Positions 1-12,803 of a DNA stretch of 64,000 bases are shown here, piece by piece. Source of the DNA: Streptomyces nymphaeiformis (GTDB taxonomy: Bacteria > Actinomycetota > Actinomycetes > Streptomycetales > Streptomycetaceae); NCBI RefSeq assembly GCF_014203895.1, contig NZ_JACHJY010000006.1:310001-374000 (forward strand), in the 5' to 3' direction. Position 1 is the first letter of the stretch. Each line of letters begins with the position of its first letter. Below the pieces are notes generated by a model. The model was not told where the DNA came from. It saw only the letters and a list, made by a program, of their open reading frames with translations, and searched no databases. The translations under genes and the position numbers were made by a program.

Positions 1-100
1 CGAGGATCAGGTACGGGCGGAGGGGGGCCGGAGAGAGGCCCTCGGACGGCTCGGCGTCGGTGGACTCCGCAGCGGGCCTGTTCAGTACGTCCAACACCAC
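1..100 (-). CDS. 5' end of an unidentified gene running off the window
   Basis: Reading leftwards from a GTG at 100 (further in-frame starts GTG at 97 and TTG at 94), 33 codons stay open to the window edge with strongly Streptomyces-like codons. The fragment begins VVLDVLNRPAAESTDAEP, a Pro/Glu/Ala-rich stretch typical of a flexible N-terminus, then turns hydrophobic at its last residues. A promoter-like pair lies just upstream, with its -10 box only five bases from the GTG, so a leaderless message is likely. It follows purH in the same direction, but a hairpin separates the two. The product cannot be identified from so short a piece. Confidence 0.5.
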   Translation of the reverse strand, partial: MVLDVLNRPAAESTDAEPSEGLSPAPLRPYLIL

Positions 101-105
101 GTCCC

Positions 106-134
106 CCACTACCGGCGGCCGACAAAAGAGCCAA
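106..134 (-). promoter_or_regulatory. Predicted promoter of the gene at the left edge
   Basis: On the minus strand TTGGCT (134-129) is followed after 17 bases by TAGTGG (111-106). This fits the Streptomyces vegetative pattern TTGACN-N17/18-TAnnnT, and transcription would begin at or next to the GTG at 100. Confidence 0.4.
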
Positions 135-181
135 CCCATTAGAACAGAGTCCACCCGATCGGCGGAGTCGCCGGGCACGCG

Positions 182-213
182 CACAGGGCCCCCGCGAGCG
201 CGGGAGCCCTGTG
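182..213 (-). terminator. Hairpin downstream of purH
   Basis: CACAGGGC at 182-189 pairs with GCCCTGTG at 206-213, and an inner CCCGC/GCGGG stem stacks inside it. It begins 19 bases after the purH stop. There is no strong T-run, which is common for Streptomyces terminators. Confidence 0.6.
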
Positions 214-231
214 TTCAGCGTGGGGTCACCG

Positions 232-1771
<1,540 letters not shown>

Positions 1772-1797
<26 letters not shown>

Positions 1798-2401
1798 GAA
1801 CCTTTCGTCCCTCAATGCGGTAGCCGTGCCGGGCGAGACGCCCCACGACGTCGACGAGCAGCGAGCGCTCGACTTCCTTGATGCGCTCGTGCAGAGCGGC
1901 TTCATCGTCCTCGTCCCGCACCTCGACCACGCCCTGGGCGATGATCGGGCCGGTGTCGACACCGTCGTCGACGAAGTGGACGGTGCATCCGGTGACCTTC
2001 GCGCCGTAGGCGAGGGCGTCGCGCACCCCGTGGGCACCGGGAAAACTGGGCAGCAGCGCCGGGTGGGTGTTGACGACCCGGCCGCCGAAGCGGGCGAGGA
2101 ACTCCTTGCCGACGATCTTCATGAAACCGGCCGAGACGACGAGGTCCGGCTCGTACGCGTCGGTGGCCTCGGTCAGCGCGCGGTCCCACTCCTCGCGGGT
2201 CGCGTGGTCCTTGACCTTGCACACGAAGGTCGGCAGTCCGGCGCGCTCGGCGCGCTCCAGGCCGACGATGTCCTCGCGGTCGGCGCCGACCGCGACGATC
2301 TCGGCGCCGTATCCCTCGGGGTCGGCGGCGATGGCGTCGAGGAGGGCCTGCAGATTGGTACCGGACCCGGAGACCAGGACGACGAGGCGGGCGGCAGCCA
2401 C
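1772..2401 (-). CDS. purN: Phosphoribosylglycinamide formyltransferase PurN
   Basis: A 209-residue cytoplasmic enzyme that transfers the formyl group of 10-formyl-THF to GAR, the third step of purine synthesis. The N-terminal nucleotide loop LVSGSGTNLQALLDAI, the catalytic-site HPALLPSFPGAHG block and the later VDDGVDTGPII segment are all present. GTG at 2401 is chosen because GGAAAGAG stands a suitable distance upstream and the family begins at this point; the longer reading to 2506 crosses the promoter region. It overlaps purH by 26 bases, forming a purN-purH operon. A short palindrome lies about 20 bases upstream of the start. Confidence 0.96.
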
Positions 2402-2422
2402 TGGGTCACTCTTTCCGTGGTG

Positions 2423-2440
2423 TTTGTACGGTCGTACGAA
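2423..2440. promoter_or_regulatory. Palindrome upstream of purN
   Basis: TTTGTACGGTCGTACGAA is an inverted repeat (GTACG-GT-CGTAC core with partly matching flanks) 22 bases upstream of the purN start, in the 218-base gap between purN and the divergent membrane-protein gene. A repressor site is possible, but I know no Streptomyces regulator for this exact sequence. Confidence 0.3.
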
Positions 2441-2619
2441 CGAATCGTGCCCCTCGATACGGGGAACCCTACGAATGGCCCGACGGCAGCAACGATACCG
2501 GCACACAGGACGGCCCCCACGGGACGGGGGCGGAGCAGAGCGGTAGCGTCAGGGTCCGACGCCAGCAGGGGCCGTGGACGCGGCCGCGGTCACGACGACA
2601 GAGGGAAGACGTTCAGCAG

Positions 2620-3345
2620 ATGCCGGAACGCCAGTCCACGGACGACAACAACCCGTTCGCGCCGCCGCCCGAGGGCCGGCCGGATCAGCCGTGGCAGCCG
2701 CGGCGACCGGAGGGCTCGGACGACGACACGTCCGGCACCCCGGACTCGTCGGGGCCGTCCGACGGCCGCTGGAGCCCGCGCCAGCCGGGCCCCTCCCAGG
2801 ACGGCTTCGGGCGGGGTCCCGAGCGCCGGCAGGGGGGCGGCCAGGGCGGCCCCGAGGGCGGACCCGGGCAGGGCCCCGGACTCCGCTGGGACCCGACGGA
2901 CCCGGCGCAGCGACGCGCGCGGTACGCGATCCTCTCCGGCATGTGGGGCTTCTTCTTCGCGATCTTCGAGATCCCGGAGCTGGCGCTGCTGCTCGGCGCC
3001 CTCGGCCTCTACTGGGCGATCAGCTCGCTGCGCGCCAAGCCGAAGGCCCCGGCCGCGGAAGTGTCACCGACGTCACAGACGCCGGCCCCGCCCGCGGCGG
3101 CCCAGACCTCGGGTCAGGGCGCGACCGCCGCGACCGCTCCGCTGCGCTCGATGCGGACGGCGGCGATCAGCGGCCTCGTCGCGTCGAGCCTGGCGCTGAT
3201 GATCGTCGCGGTGGGCTTCACGATGCAGCTCGTCTACCGGGACTTCTACGAGTGCCGCGACGACGCCCTGACCCACGCGGGCCAGCTGGCCTGCAACGAC
3301 CTCCTGCCGAAGCCGCTGCGCGCGGGCTTCGGGGTGCGGGAGTAG
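2620..3345 (+). CDS. Membrane protein with long disordered N-terminus
   Basis: A 241-residue protein divergent from purN. Residues 1-100 are rich in Pro, Gln, Gly, Asp and Arg and look disordered. Two hydrophobic spans follow, about 105-138 and 185-208, joined by an Ala/Pro-rich linker, with a short cysteine-containing tail (YECRDD, LACNDL). GAGGGAAG precedes the ATG at a somewhat long distance. The last base of its stop abuts the end of the DUF6350 gene on the other strand, so the two converge with no gap. Function is unknown; the disordered tail ahead of paired membrane helices suggests a scaffold or regulatory membrane protein. Confidence 0.85.
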   Translation: MPERQSTDDNNPFAPPPEGRPDQPWQPRRPEGSDDDTSGTPDSSGPSDGRWSPRQPGPSQDGFGRGPERRQGGGQGGPEGGPGQGPGLRWDPTDPAQRRARYAILSGMWGFFFAIFEIPELALLLGALGLYWAISSLRAKPKAPAAEVSPTSQTPAPPAAAQTSGQGATAATAPLRSMRTAAISGLVASSLALMIVAVGFTMQLVYRDFYECRDDALTHAGQLACNDLLPKPLRAGFGVRE

Positions 3346-4902
3346 TCAGTCGGTGGGGGGTGGCGGCGGGGGTGCTTCCCAGGCCGCCGGGAGGTAGTCG
3401 TACGGCTCGAAGGCGGGATCGTCGCCGAAGGGGTCGGCGTACGGGGCGGGGCGCGGGGCCGGGTGGGGAGCTGGGTGAGGGGTTGGGTGAGGGGCATCGC
3501 CGCCGTCCGGGTCCGGGCCGGTGCGGGTCTCCTCGCCCCCCGCGGCCTCGGGTGCCACGGCGTCCACGGGTCCGGGCGAGGCGGCGACGGGCACGCCGAC
3601 GGTGACGGGGGCGGGTACCGGAGCAGGGGCGGGCAGCACGGGCGCGGGGGCGCTTGCGGCGGGGACGGGCGCGGGCGCGGGAGCGCGCTCGGGCCTGGGC
3701 CTCTCGGAGCGCGGCACCCGGCGGCCCCAGGCCCGCACCCCCAACGCCACCGGCACCCCCGCACCCACGCCCCACAGCACCGCCGCCGCGCCCGCCTGCC
3801 ACCACACGGGGCCGAACGCCGAGAGCCGGCCGATGCCGAGCGGGCCGCCCGCCGCGCCCGCCAGGACGGCGACGGCCGCCCCGCACCCCCAGGCCGCGCC
3901 GAGCGCCGCCAGGGCCGCCTCCCGAGCCGCCCAGGTCCGTGCCGCGCGGCCCACCAGGCGGCCCTGGAGCACGGCGGCGACCAGCGGGACCGCCGCGGTC
4001 GCCCAGTGGACCCAGGTACCGCGGCCCTCGGCGGGCAGCGCGGCGAACAGTGGGAAGGGCGGCACGGCCGGGTCGCCGACGAACCCGAGGGGCGTCGCGA
4101 GGGCCCCCGTCCCGAGGGTGAAGCCCGGCCCGAGGCCGTACGCGGCTCCCCAGACGGCCGCGTTCGGCAGCAGCGCCAGGACGAGCAGCAGGACCGTCAC
4201 CCGACCGGACCACTCCCCCGCGAGACCTTCGAGCGAGGCCTGTGCGCGGGCCGCGTGCCAGGCGAGCGAGACGGCCGCGGCGACCGCGCCGCCGGCGAGC
4301 AGCGTCAGGGTCCCGAGCCCGGCGGCGCGCAGGGCGGCGGCCGCCTGCCGCTGCCCGGGCAGGGGGCGGCCGAGGGCCGTCCAGACGCCCGTGCCCGCGG
4401 CGCCGGTGACGACGGCGGGGAGCCAGAGTCCGGCGGTGACGAGGTCGGCGGGCAGGGGACCGCTCTCGCTGTAGACGACGACGCCGGCCGCCACGAGCAG
4501 GTACCCCCCTGCGACGGCGCCGAAGGCGCCGCCCGGCGAGGGGCGCGGCCGGACCACGTCGTCGCCCGGGTCGAGGGTGTCGCGGGCGGCCCGGTGGACG
4601 AGCCAGACGGGCAGGGCGACGAGCAGCAGCGGGACGACGCCGAGGGGGGCGGGGAGGCCGGACAGGGTGTCCGTACGGACCAGGTCGACGCCGTGGGCGA
4701 GCAGCCAGATCCCGGCGGCGACGTGCAGGGCGCCGGCGGGACCGCTGTCGGGGTACGGGGAGCTGATCCAGGCCGCGATCACCAGGACGGCGAGGGCGCC
4801 GAGACCGAGCCCGGCGGCGACCGCGCCCCGGACGCAGGCGGTGGCGAGCGCGGCGGAACGGCCGCCCTGGACCAGGGGGTGCGGCTCGGTCACATGGGTC
4901 AC
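3346..4902 (-). CDS. DUF6350 multi-pass membrane protein (PerM-like annotation in actinobacteria)
   Basis: About 518 residues from the GTG at 4902. The first ~400 residues hold roughly ten hydrophobic segments separated by short charged loops, starting with the conserved-looking THVTEPHPLVQGGRSAALA lead-in. The last ~110 residues are a Pro/Ala/Val-rich low-complexity tail ending in a proline run. This matches the actinobacterial DUF6350 family, sometimes labelled cell-division protein PerM; that role is family knowledge only. No clear ribosome-binding site precedes the GTG, and a second in-frame GTG lies three codons in, so the exact start is uncertain. It converges with the membrane-protein gene on its left and is divergent from the HTH protein on its right. 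Confidence 0.8.
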   Translation of the reverse strand: MTHVTEPHPLVQGGRSAALATACVRGAVAAGLGLGALAVLVIAAWISSPYPDSGPAGALHVAAGIWLLAHGVDLVRTDTLSGLPAPLGVVPLLLVALPVWLVHRAARDTLDPGDDVVRPRPSPGGAFGAVAGGYLLVAAGVVVYSESGPLPADLVTAGLWLPAVVTGAAGTGVWTALGRPLPGQRQAAAALRAAGLGTLTLLAGGAVAAAVSLAWHAARAQASLEGLAGEWSGRVTVLLLVLALLPNAAVWGAAYGLGPGFTLGTGALATPLGFVGDPAVPPFPLFAALPAEGRGTWVHWATAAVPLVAAVLQGRLVGRAARTWAAREAALAALGAAWGCGAAVAVLAGAAGGPLGIGRLSAFGPVWWQAGAAAVLWGVGAGVPVALGVRAWGRRVPRSERPRPERAPAPAPVPAASAPAPVLPAPAPVPAPVTVGVPVAASPGPVDAVAPEAAGGEETRTGPDPDGGDAPHPTPHPAPHPAPRPAPYADPFGDDPAFEPYDYLPAAWEAPPPPPPTD

Positions 4903-5021
4903 GGGGCCATGCTGCCAACGACACGCGCTTTCGCCGCGTAACAGGCAAACCTCCGTTGTGTCGCTCAATATACGTTTATGTACTTTTCCGCCCAGAGCAG
5001 CTCTGCGGGAGGTCGACGCCG

Positions 5022-6446
5022 ATGAGCCGGAGCACCGCGGATTCCGCATCCTCCGCCGCCCTGCCGACCCCGAAGGAGCGGCGCAGGTTGCGTGAGGCCC
5101 TCGCCCTCACCGAGGAGCAGGTCGCCGAGGCCATGGGCGTCACGAAGGCCACGATCAGATCCTGGGAAACGGGCCGCTCAGCTCCCCGAGGCCGCAAACG
5201 CGAGGCGTACGCCCGCCTGCTGGGCGAGGGAGAGGCCGGGGCACACGCGGCGCAGGCACAAGCACAGGCCGAGGCCGAGGCCCAGCCGGGCCGGGCCGAG
5301 GCGCAAGCGGTGCGGGCCCAGGCGGAGGCAGTGCAGGCCCGGGCAGAGGGCGTGCAGGCCCGGGCAGAGGGCGTGCAGGCCCGGGCAGAGGGCGTGCAGG
5401 CCCAGGCCGAGGGCGAACCGGGTCGGCCGCAGGCCGCGGCCGAGGCGCAGGCCCATGTGGCTCGGCCGCAGGCACAGGCACAGCCCCCCGCTTCGGGGAA
5501 CGTGCGGCCGCGGGCTGCGGGCAAGCGGGCCGCCAAACCGCCTCGGGGGCCGGTCCCGGTTCCGGGGATCGCCGCCGGGCCCGGGCGGAACGGGGCCTCC
5601 AAGGAGCCCGAGCGGCTGAAACCGGTGGATGCCCCGGCCGAACCGGGCCTCACTCCCGAGGAGGCGTTCGACGCGCTGTACGCGTACGCCGCGCCGGGCC
5701 TGGTCCACCAGACGTATCTGCTGACCGGGCGCCGCAGGCTCTCCCGCGAGGCCGTCGAGCGCGCGTTCCACCACGCGTGGGACCACTGGCCCGAGGTCGC
5801 CGTGGACGCGGACCCGGTGGGCTGGGTGCGGGCGACGGCGTACGAGTACGCCCTCTCCCCCTGGCACCGGTTCCGCCGCGCCCACAAGCACCCCGACGCC
5901 CCGCCGACCGAGGCGAACCGCCGGGCGCTGCTCGGCGCGCTGCTCGAACTGCCGCCGCCGTACCGCCGTACCGTCCTGCTCTACGACGGGCTCGGCCTGG
6001 ACCTGCCGGAGACGGCCGCCGAGACGGAGGCGAGCACGCCCGCCGCCGCGAACCGGCTGCTGCACGCCCGTACGGTCATCGGGAAGCGGCTGCCCGAGCT
6101 CGCCGAGCCGGAGGCCCTGCACCGGCGCCTGAGCGCGCTGGTCGCGGAGGCCCCGACGGCGACCCTGCCGGCCGCCCGTACGGTCCGGTCGGGCAGCGAG
6201 CGCCAGCGCCGCAAGTGGACGCGGGTGGTGCTCGGCGTGACGGCGGTCCTGATCGGCGTCACCGGCTTCACGGCGGCGACCGCGCCCACCCGCTACATCC
6301 CGGTCAACGCCCCCGGCGAGACCGTCAACGGCGTGCCGGTGCGCGGCGGCCCGCAGAAGCTCCGCCCGGAGGACCTGGAGCTCCGCGAGAAGCTGCGCTC
6401 CGAGCCCAACCCGGGCCCGGAGCGGCTGGTCCCGGCGGTCGAGTGA
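5022..6446 (+). CDS. XRE-type HTH protein with sigma-like region and C-terminal membrane segment
   Basis: A 474-residue three-part protein. Residues about 18-75 form a Cro/CI-type helix-turn-helix (EEQVAEAMGVTKATIRSWETG). Residues about 77-150 are Ala/Gln/Glu-rich, containing a seven-residue repeat (VQARAEG) that is likely an extended helix. Residues about 210-380 resemble an ECF sigma core, with a region-2-like helix block and a region-4-like block (PPYRRTVLLYDGLGLDLPETAA). A single hydrophobic segment near 400-425 is followed by a short Pro/Glu tail. ATG at 5022 has GGGAGG upstream. A membrane-tethered transcription regulator is plausible; the N-terminus would be cytoplasmic. The partner and signal are unknown. 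Confidence 0.85.
   Translation: MSRSTADSASSAALPTPKERRRLREALALTEEQVAEAMGVTKATIRSWETGRSAPRGRKREAYARLLGEGEAGAHAAQAQAQAEAEAQPGRAEAQAVRAQAEAVQARAEGVQARAEGVQARAEGVQAQAEGEPGRPQAAAEAQAHVARPQAQAQPPASGNVRPRAAGKRAAKPPRGPVPVPGIAAGPGRNGASKEPERLKPVDAPAEPGLTPEEAFDALYAYAAPGLVHQTYLLTGRRRLSREAVERAFHHAWDHWPEVAVDADPVGWVRATAYEYALSPWHRFRRAHKHPDAPPTEANRRALLGALLELPPPYRRTVLLYDGLGLDLPETAAETEASTPAAANRLLHARTVIGKRLPELAEPEALHRRLSALVAEAPTATLPAARTVRSGSERQRRKWTRVVLGVTAVLIGVTGFTAATAPTRYIPVNAPGETVNGVPVRGGPQKLRPEDLELREKLRSEPNPGPERLVPAVE
5310..5414 (+). repeat. 21-bp in-frame tandem repeat
   Basis: Five consecutive 21-bp units. Units at 5331-5351, 5352-5372 and 5373-5393 are identical (gtgcaggcccgggcagaggg plus c); the units at 5310 and 5394 differ at a few bases. 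They encode the heptapeptide VQARAEG, so copy-number changes would keep the reading frame and only lengthen or shorten the linker. Confidence 0.9.
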
Positions 6447-6462
6447 CCCTTTCCGAAACGAA

Positions 6463-6508
6463 GCGGGCCCCGCCCCCACCCGGTTTCCCAGGAGGGGGCG
6501 GGGCCCGC
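6463..6508. terminator. Bidirectional terminator between convergent genes
   Basis: GCGGGCCCCGCCCCC (6463-6477) pairs perfectly with 6494-6508 across a 16-base loop. It lies between the end of the HTH/sigma-like gene and the end of sucD and can serve both. Confidence 0.8.
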
Positions 6509-6586
6509 TCACGTACTGCCCGCCGTCAGGCTGCCGTGCGAATCAGCCCGATCAGCGGATTCAGCCGTTTCGGCCGTTTAGCCGAT

Positions 6587-7471
6587 TCAGCCCGCGAGGA
6601 TCGCGCGCGCCAGCTTGGCCGTCTCGGTCGGCGTCTTGCCGACCTTGACGCCGGCGGCCTCGAGGGCCTCCTTCTTCGCCGCGGCGGTGCCGGAGGAGCC
6701 GGAGACGATGGCGCCGGCGTGGCCCATGGTCTTGCCCTCGGGCGCGGTGAAGCCCGCGACGTAGCCGACGACCGGCTTGGTGACGTTGGCCTTGATGAAG
6801 TCGGCCGCACGCTCCTCGGCGTCGCCGCCGATCTCGCCGATCATGACGATCAGGTCGGTGTCGGGGTCCGCCTCGAACGCCGCGAGGGCGTCGATGTGCG
6901 TGGTGCCGATGACCGGGTCGCCACCGATGCCGACGGCGGAGGAGAAGCCGAGGTCACGGAGCTCGTACATCATCTGGTACGTCAGCGTGCCGGACTTCGA
7001 GACCAGGCCGATGCGGCCCGGCTTCGTGATGTCGCCCGGGATGATGCCGGCGTTGGACTGGCCCGGGGTGATGAGACCGGGGCAGTTCGGGCCGATGAGG
7101 CGGGTCTTGTTGCCCTTCTCGACGGCGTACGCGTAGAACGCGGCCGAGTCGTGGACGGCGATGCCCTCGGTGATGACGACGGCGAGGGGGATCTCGGCGT
7201 CGATCGCCTCGACGACGGCGGCCTTCGCGAAGGCCGGCGGCACGAAGAGGACCGAGACGTTGGCGCCGGTCTCCTTCATGGCCTCGGCGACGGTGCCGAA
7301 GACCGGGACCTCGGTGCCGTCGAAGTCGACCTTGGTGCCGGCCTTGCGCGGGTTCACGCCGCCGACGATGTTGGTGCCGTCACCCAGCATGAGCTTGGTG
7401 TGCTTCATGCCCGTGGCACCGGTCATGCCCTGGACGATGACCTTGCTGTCCTTGTTGAGGAAGATAGCCAT
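6587..7471 (-). CDS. sucD: Succinate-CoA ligase alpha subunit SucD
   Basis: A 294-residue TCA-cycle enzyme subunit that binds CoA and carries the phosphohistidine in the reversible conversion of succinyl-CoA to succinate with nucleotide triphosphate formation. The N-terminal CoA-binding Rossmann domain has KVIVQGMTGATG, and the active histidine lies in the MGHAGAIVSG block (about His251). Length is normal. It follows sucC by 21 bases in the same operon, and a strong hairpin ends the transcript downstream. Confidence 0.97.
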   Translation of the reverse strand: MAIFLNKDSKVIVQGMTGATGMKHTKLMLGDGTNIVGGVNPRKAGTKVDFDGTEVPVFGTVAEAMKETGANVSVLFVPPAFAKAAVVEAIDAEIPLAVVITEGIAVHDSAAFYAYAVEKGNKTRLIGPNCPGLITPGQSNAGIIPGDITKPGRIGLVSKSGTLTYQMMYELRDLGFSSAVGIGGDPVIGTTHIDALAAFEADPDTDLIVMIGEIGGDAEERAADFIKANVTKPVVGYVAGFTAPEGKTMGHAGAIVSGSSGTAAAKKEALEAAGVKVGKTPTETAKLARAILAG

Positions 7472-7492
7472 GGCTGTGGTTTCCCCTGTCCC

Positions 7493-8671
7493 TTACTTCG
7501 CAGCCGCGAGCTCGGCGGCCTTGTCGGCCGCGCCGTCCATGGTGTCCACGCGCTGCACGAGCGGGTGGTTGGCGTCCGACAGGATCTTGCGACCCAGCTC
7601 CGCGTTGTTGCCGTCGAGGCGCACGACCAGCGGCTTGGTGACCTCTTCGCCCTTGGAGGCGAGGAGCTCCAGGGCCTGGACGATGCCGTTGGCGACCTCG
7701 TCACAGGCGGTGATGCCACCGAAGACGTTGACGAACACGGACTTGACGTCCGCGTCGCCCAGGATGATCTCCAGGCCGTTCGCCATGACCTCGGCGGAGG
7801 CGCCGCCGCCGATGTCGAGGAAGTTGGCCGGCTTCACGCCGCCGTGGTTCTCACCGGCGTACGCGACGACGTCCAGGGTCGACATGACCAGGCCGGCGCC
7901 GTTGCCGATGATGCCGACCTCGCCCTCCAGCTTGACGTAGTTGAGGCCCTTGGCCTTGGCGGCAGCCTCGAGCGGGTTGGCTGCGGCCTTGTCCTCGAGC
8001 GCCTCGTGCTCGGGCTGACGGAAGTCGGCGTTCTCGTCGAGGGACACCTTGCCGTCGAGGGCCAGGATGTCGCCGGAGGCGACCTTGGCCAGCGGGTTGA
8101 CCTCGACGAGGAGCGCGTCCTCGGCGACGAAGGTCTTCCACAGGGTCACGAGGACCTCGGCGACCTTCTCGGCGACCTCGGCCGGGAACTGGGCCTCGGC
8201 GACGATCTCGCGGGCCTTCTCGATGTCGACGCCCTTGTTGGCGTCGACCGGCACCTTCGCGACCTTCTCGGGGGTCGACGCGGCGACCTCCTCGATGTCC
8301 ATGCCACCGGCGACGGAGGCGATCGCGAGGAAGGTGCGGTTGGTGCGGTCGAGGAGGTACGAGACGTAGTACTCCTCGACGATCTCCGGAGCGGTCTCCG
8401 CGATCATCACCTTGTGGACCGTGTGGCCCTTGATGTCCATCCCGAGGATGTCCGTCGCGCGGGCGACGGCCTCGTCCGGGGTGGCGGCCAGCTTGACGCC
8501 GCCGGCCTTGCCGCGGCCACCGACCTTCACCTGCGCCTTGACGACCGACTTGCCGCCAAGACGCTCGGTGGCCTCGCGCGCCGCCTCAGGCGTGTCGATG
8601 ACTTCACCGGCCAGCACCGGTACACCGTGCTTGGCGAAGAGGTCCCTCGCCTGGTACTCGAACAGGTCCAC
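7493..8671 (-). CDS. sucC: Succinate-CoA ligase beta subunit SucC
   Basis: A 392-residue ATP-grasp subunit that binds the nucleotide and succinate. It begins with the hallmark DLFEYQARDLFAKHGVPV and has the glycine-rich GGRGKAGGVKLA region and the later GGITACDEVANGI block. GTG at 8671 is preceded by AAGGGACGG, and the family starts exactly here; the longer in-frame reading to 8767 covers the leader. First gene of sucC-sucD. A GTGAC-N6-GTCAC inverted repeat (8737-8752) lies in its 5' region and may bear on its control. Confidence 0.97.
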   Translation of the reverse strand: MDLFEYQARDLFAKHGVPVLAGEVIDTPEAAREATERLGGKSVVKAQVKVGGRGKAGGVKLAATPDEAVARATDILGMDIKGHTVHKVMIAETAPEIVEEYYVSYLLDRTNRTFLAIASVAGGMDIEEVAASTPEKVAKVPVDANKGVDIEKAREIVAEAQFPAEVAEKVAEVLVTLWKTFVAEDALLVEVNPLAKVASGDILALDGKVSLDENADFRQPEHEALEDKAAANPLEAAAKAKGLNYVKLEGEVGIIGNGAGLVMSTLDVVAYAGENHGGVKPANFLDIGGGASAEVMANGLEIILGDADVKSVFVNVFGGITACDEVANGIVQALELLASKGEEVTKPLVVRLDGNNAELGRKILSDANHPLVQRVDTMDGAADKAAELAAAK

Positions 8672-9066
8672 GCGCGTCCGTCCCTTTTCTGATGATCGCG
8701 GTTCGTTGTCTGCGTGGGCGTGCCGCGAAGGGCAACGTGACTGCGCTGTCACAAGGGAGGCGTGCACGGAGTCCGTGGACGCGGCATGTCCGTCTCGCAG
8801 GTTATCCCCGAGGGCCGTGGGTCCCTAAATCGCAGATCACAACAGAGCGGTGATACGGGTCACAGACCGTACGGGTCGGGGGGCTGTCCGTAGGGGTGGG
8901 GGGAGGGGCCCGGAAGCCCCGCGCGGCAGGCGGGGACTGGTCTCCGCGCCCCTCACGACGCGCCGGGCGCGAGGGTGAGGGCCGTTCCGCCACGTGTGTG
9001 ATATGGACCTCAATCGGGTCGCGGGCGCCCGAGTGGGTGGTCCCTCGGCGACGGATTCCGCACCGC
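8672..9066. other. 395-base gap: sucCD control region and end of the VWA operon
   Basis: No credible gene. Next to sucC it holds a purine-rich leader and the inverted repeat GTGACTGCGCTGTCAC (8737-8752), arms GTGAC/GTCAC six bases apart. The middle (about 8825-8870) is locally AT-richer and is where the sucC promoter should lie, though I cannot assign boxes confidently. The right half is G-rich and contains the hairpin at 8950-8981. Confidence 0.6.
8950..8981 (-). terminator. Hairpin after the VWA-DUF5682-MoxR operon
   Basis: CCCTCAC (8950-8956) pairs with GTGAGGG (8975-8981), and an inner GCGC/GCGC stem (60-63 with 67-70) stacks inside. It lies about 85 bases past the VWA gene stop in the direction of transcription. 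No T-run. Confidence 0.45.
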
Positions 9067-10208
9067 TCACGGCTCGGGTATCGGCAGGGGCCGCTTCTCC
9101 AGGGCGGCCGCCATGATCTCCGGGAACAGGTCGGGGGTGCAGGCGAAGGCCGGGACGCCGAGCGCGGCGAGCGCCGCCGCGTGGTCCCGGTCGTAGGCGG
9201 GGGCGCCCTCGTCGGAGAGCGCGAGCAGCGCGACGAACTGGACGCCGGAGGCCTTCATCGCCGCGACCCGCTTCAGCATCTCGTCACGGATGCCTCCCTC
9301 GTACAGATCGCTGACGAGGACGACGACAGTGTCGGCGGGACGCGTGATCCGCGACTGGCAGTAGGCGAGGGCGCGGTTGATGTCGGTGCCGCCGCCGAGC
9401 CGGGTGCCGAAGAGGACGTCGACCGGGTCGTCGAGCTGCTCGGTCAGGTCGACGACGGAGGTGTCGAAGACGACGAGGCGGGTGGCGAGCGACCGCATCG
9501 AGGCGAGCACCGCGCCGAAGACGGCGGCGTGCACGACGGAGGCGGCCATGGAGCCCGACTGGTCGACGCAGAGCACGATCTCCTTCCGGACCGCCCGGGA
9601 GGCGCGCCCGTGGCCGACGAGCCGCTCGGGGACGACCGTGCGGTGCTCGGGCAGGTAGTGCTTGAGGTTGGCGCGGATCGTGCGGTCCCAGTCGATGTCG
9701 CGGTGGCGGGGGCGGCTGATCCGGGCGGAGCGGTCGAGCGCACCGCCGACGGTGGCGCGGGTGCGGGTGGCGAGGCGCCTCTCCAGGTCGTCGACGACCT
9801 TGCGGACGACGGCCCGGGCGGTCTCCCGGGTCGTCTCGGGCATCGCCTTGCCGAGGGAGAGGAGGGTGCCGACGAGGTGCACGTCGGCCTCGACGGCCTC
9901 CAGCATCTCCGGCTCCAGGAGGAGGGTGGCGAGCCCGAGCCGGTCGATCGCGTCGCGCTGCATGACCTGGACGACGGAGCTCGGGAAGTACGTGCGGATG
10001 TCGCCGAGCCAGCGGGCGACGGAGGGCGCGGAGGCGCCGAGCCCGGCCGAGCGGTGACCGCTGTCGGCCGTGCGGTCGTAGAGCGCGGTGAGGGCCCGGT
10101 CCATGGCGGCGTCGGTGCCGGTGAGCGCCCGGCCTGTGCCGTCGGCGTCGCCGCCGCCCAGGACGAGGCGCCAGCGCCGCAGCCGCTCGTCGTCGGTGAG
10201 GGTTGTGG

Positions 10209-10212
<4 letters not shown>
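9067..10212 (-). CDS. VWA (CoxE/YehP-type) domain protein
   Basis: A 381-residue soluble protein. The N-terminal half is helical. The C-terminal half is a von Willebrand A domain with a complete metal-ion site: DQSGSM at 217-222, the Thr of GGGTD at 275 and the Asp of VSDLYEGG at 301. It is the last gene of a three-gene operon and its start overlaps the DUF5682 stop by four bases (ATGA). MoxR ATPase plus VWA protein pairs usually act as chaperone or metal-insertion machines in which the VWA protein binds the substrate; with DUF5682 between them this matches the E. coli yehL-yehM-yehP arrangement, whose substrate is unknown. Confidence 0.93.

Positions 10213-12799
<2,587 letters not shown>

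Positions 12800-12803
<4 letters not shown>

Noticed and set aside
5777..8692. 971-codon + strand open frame
   Set aside because: Mostly the complement of sucD and sucC; no recognisable protein motif.
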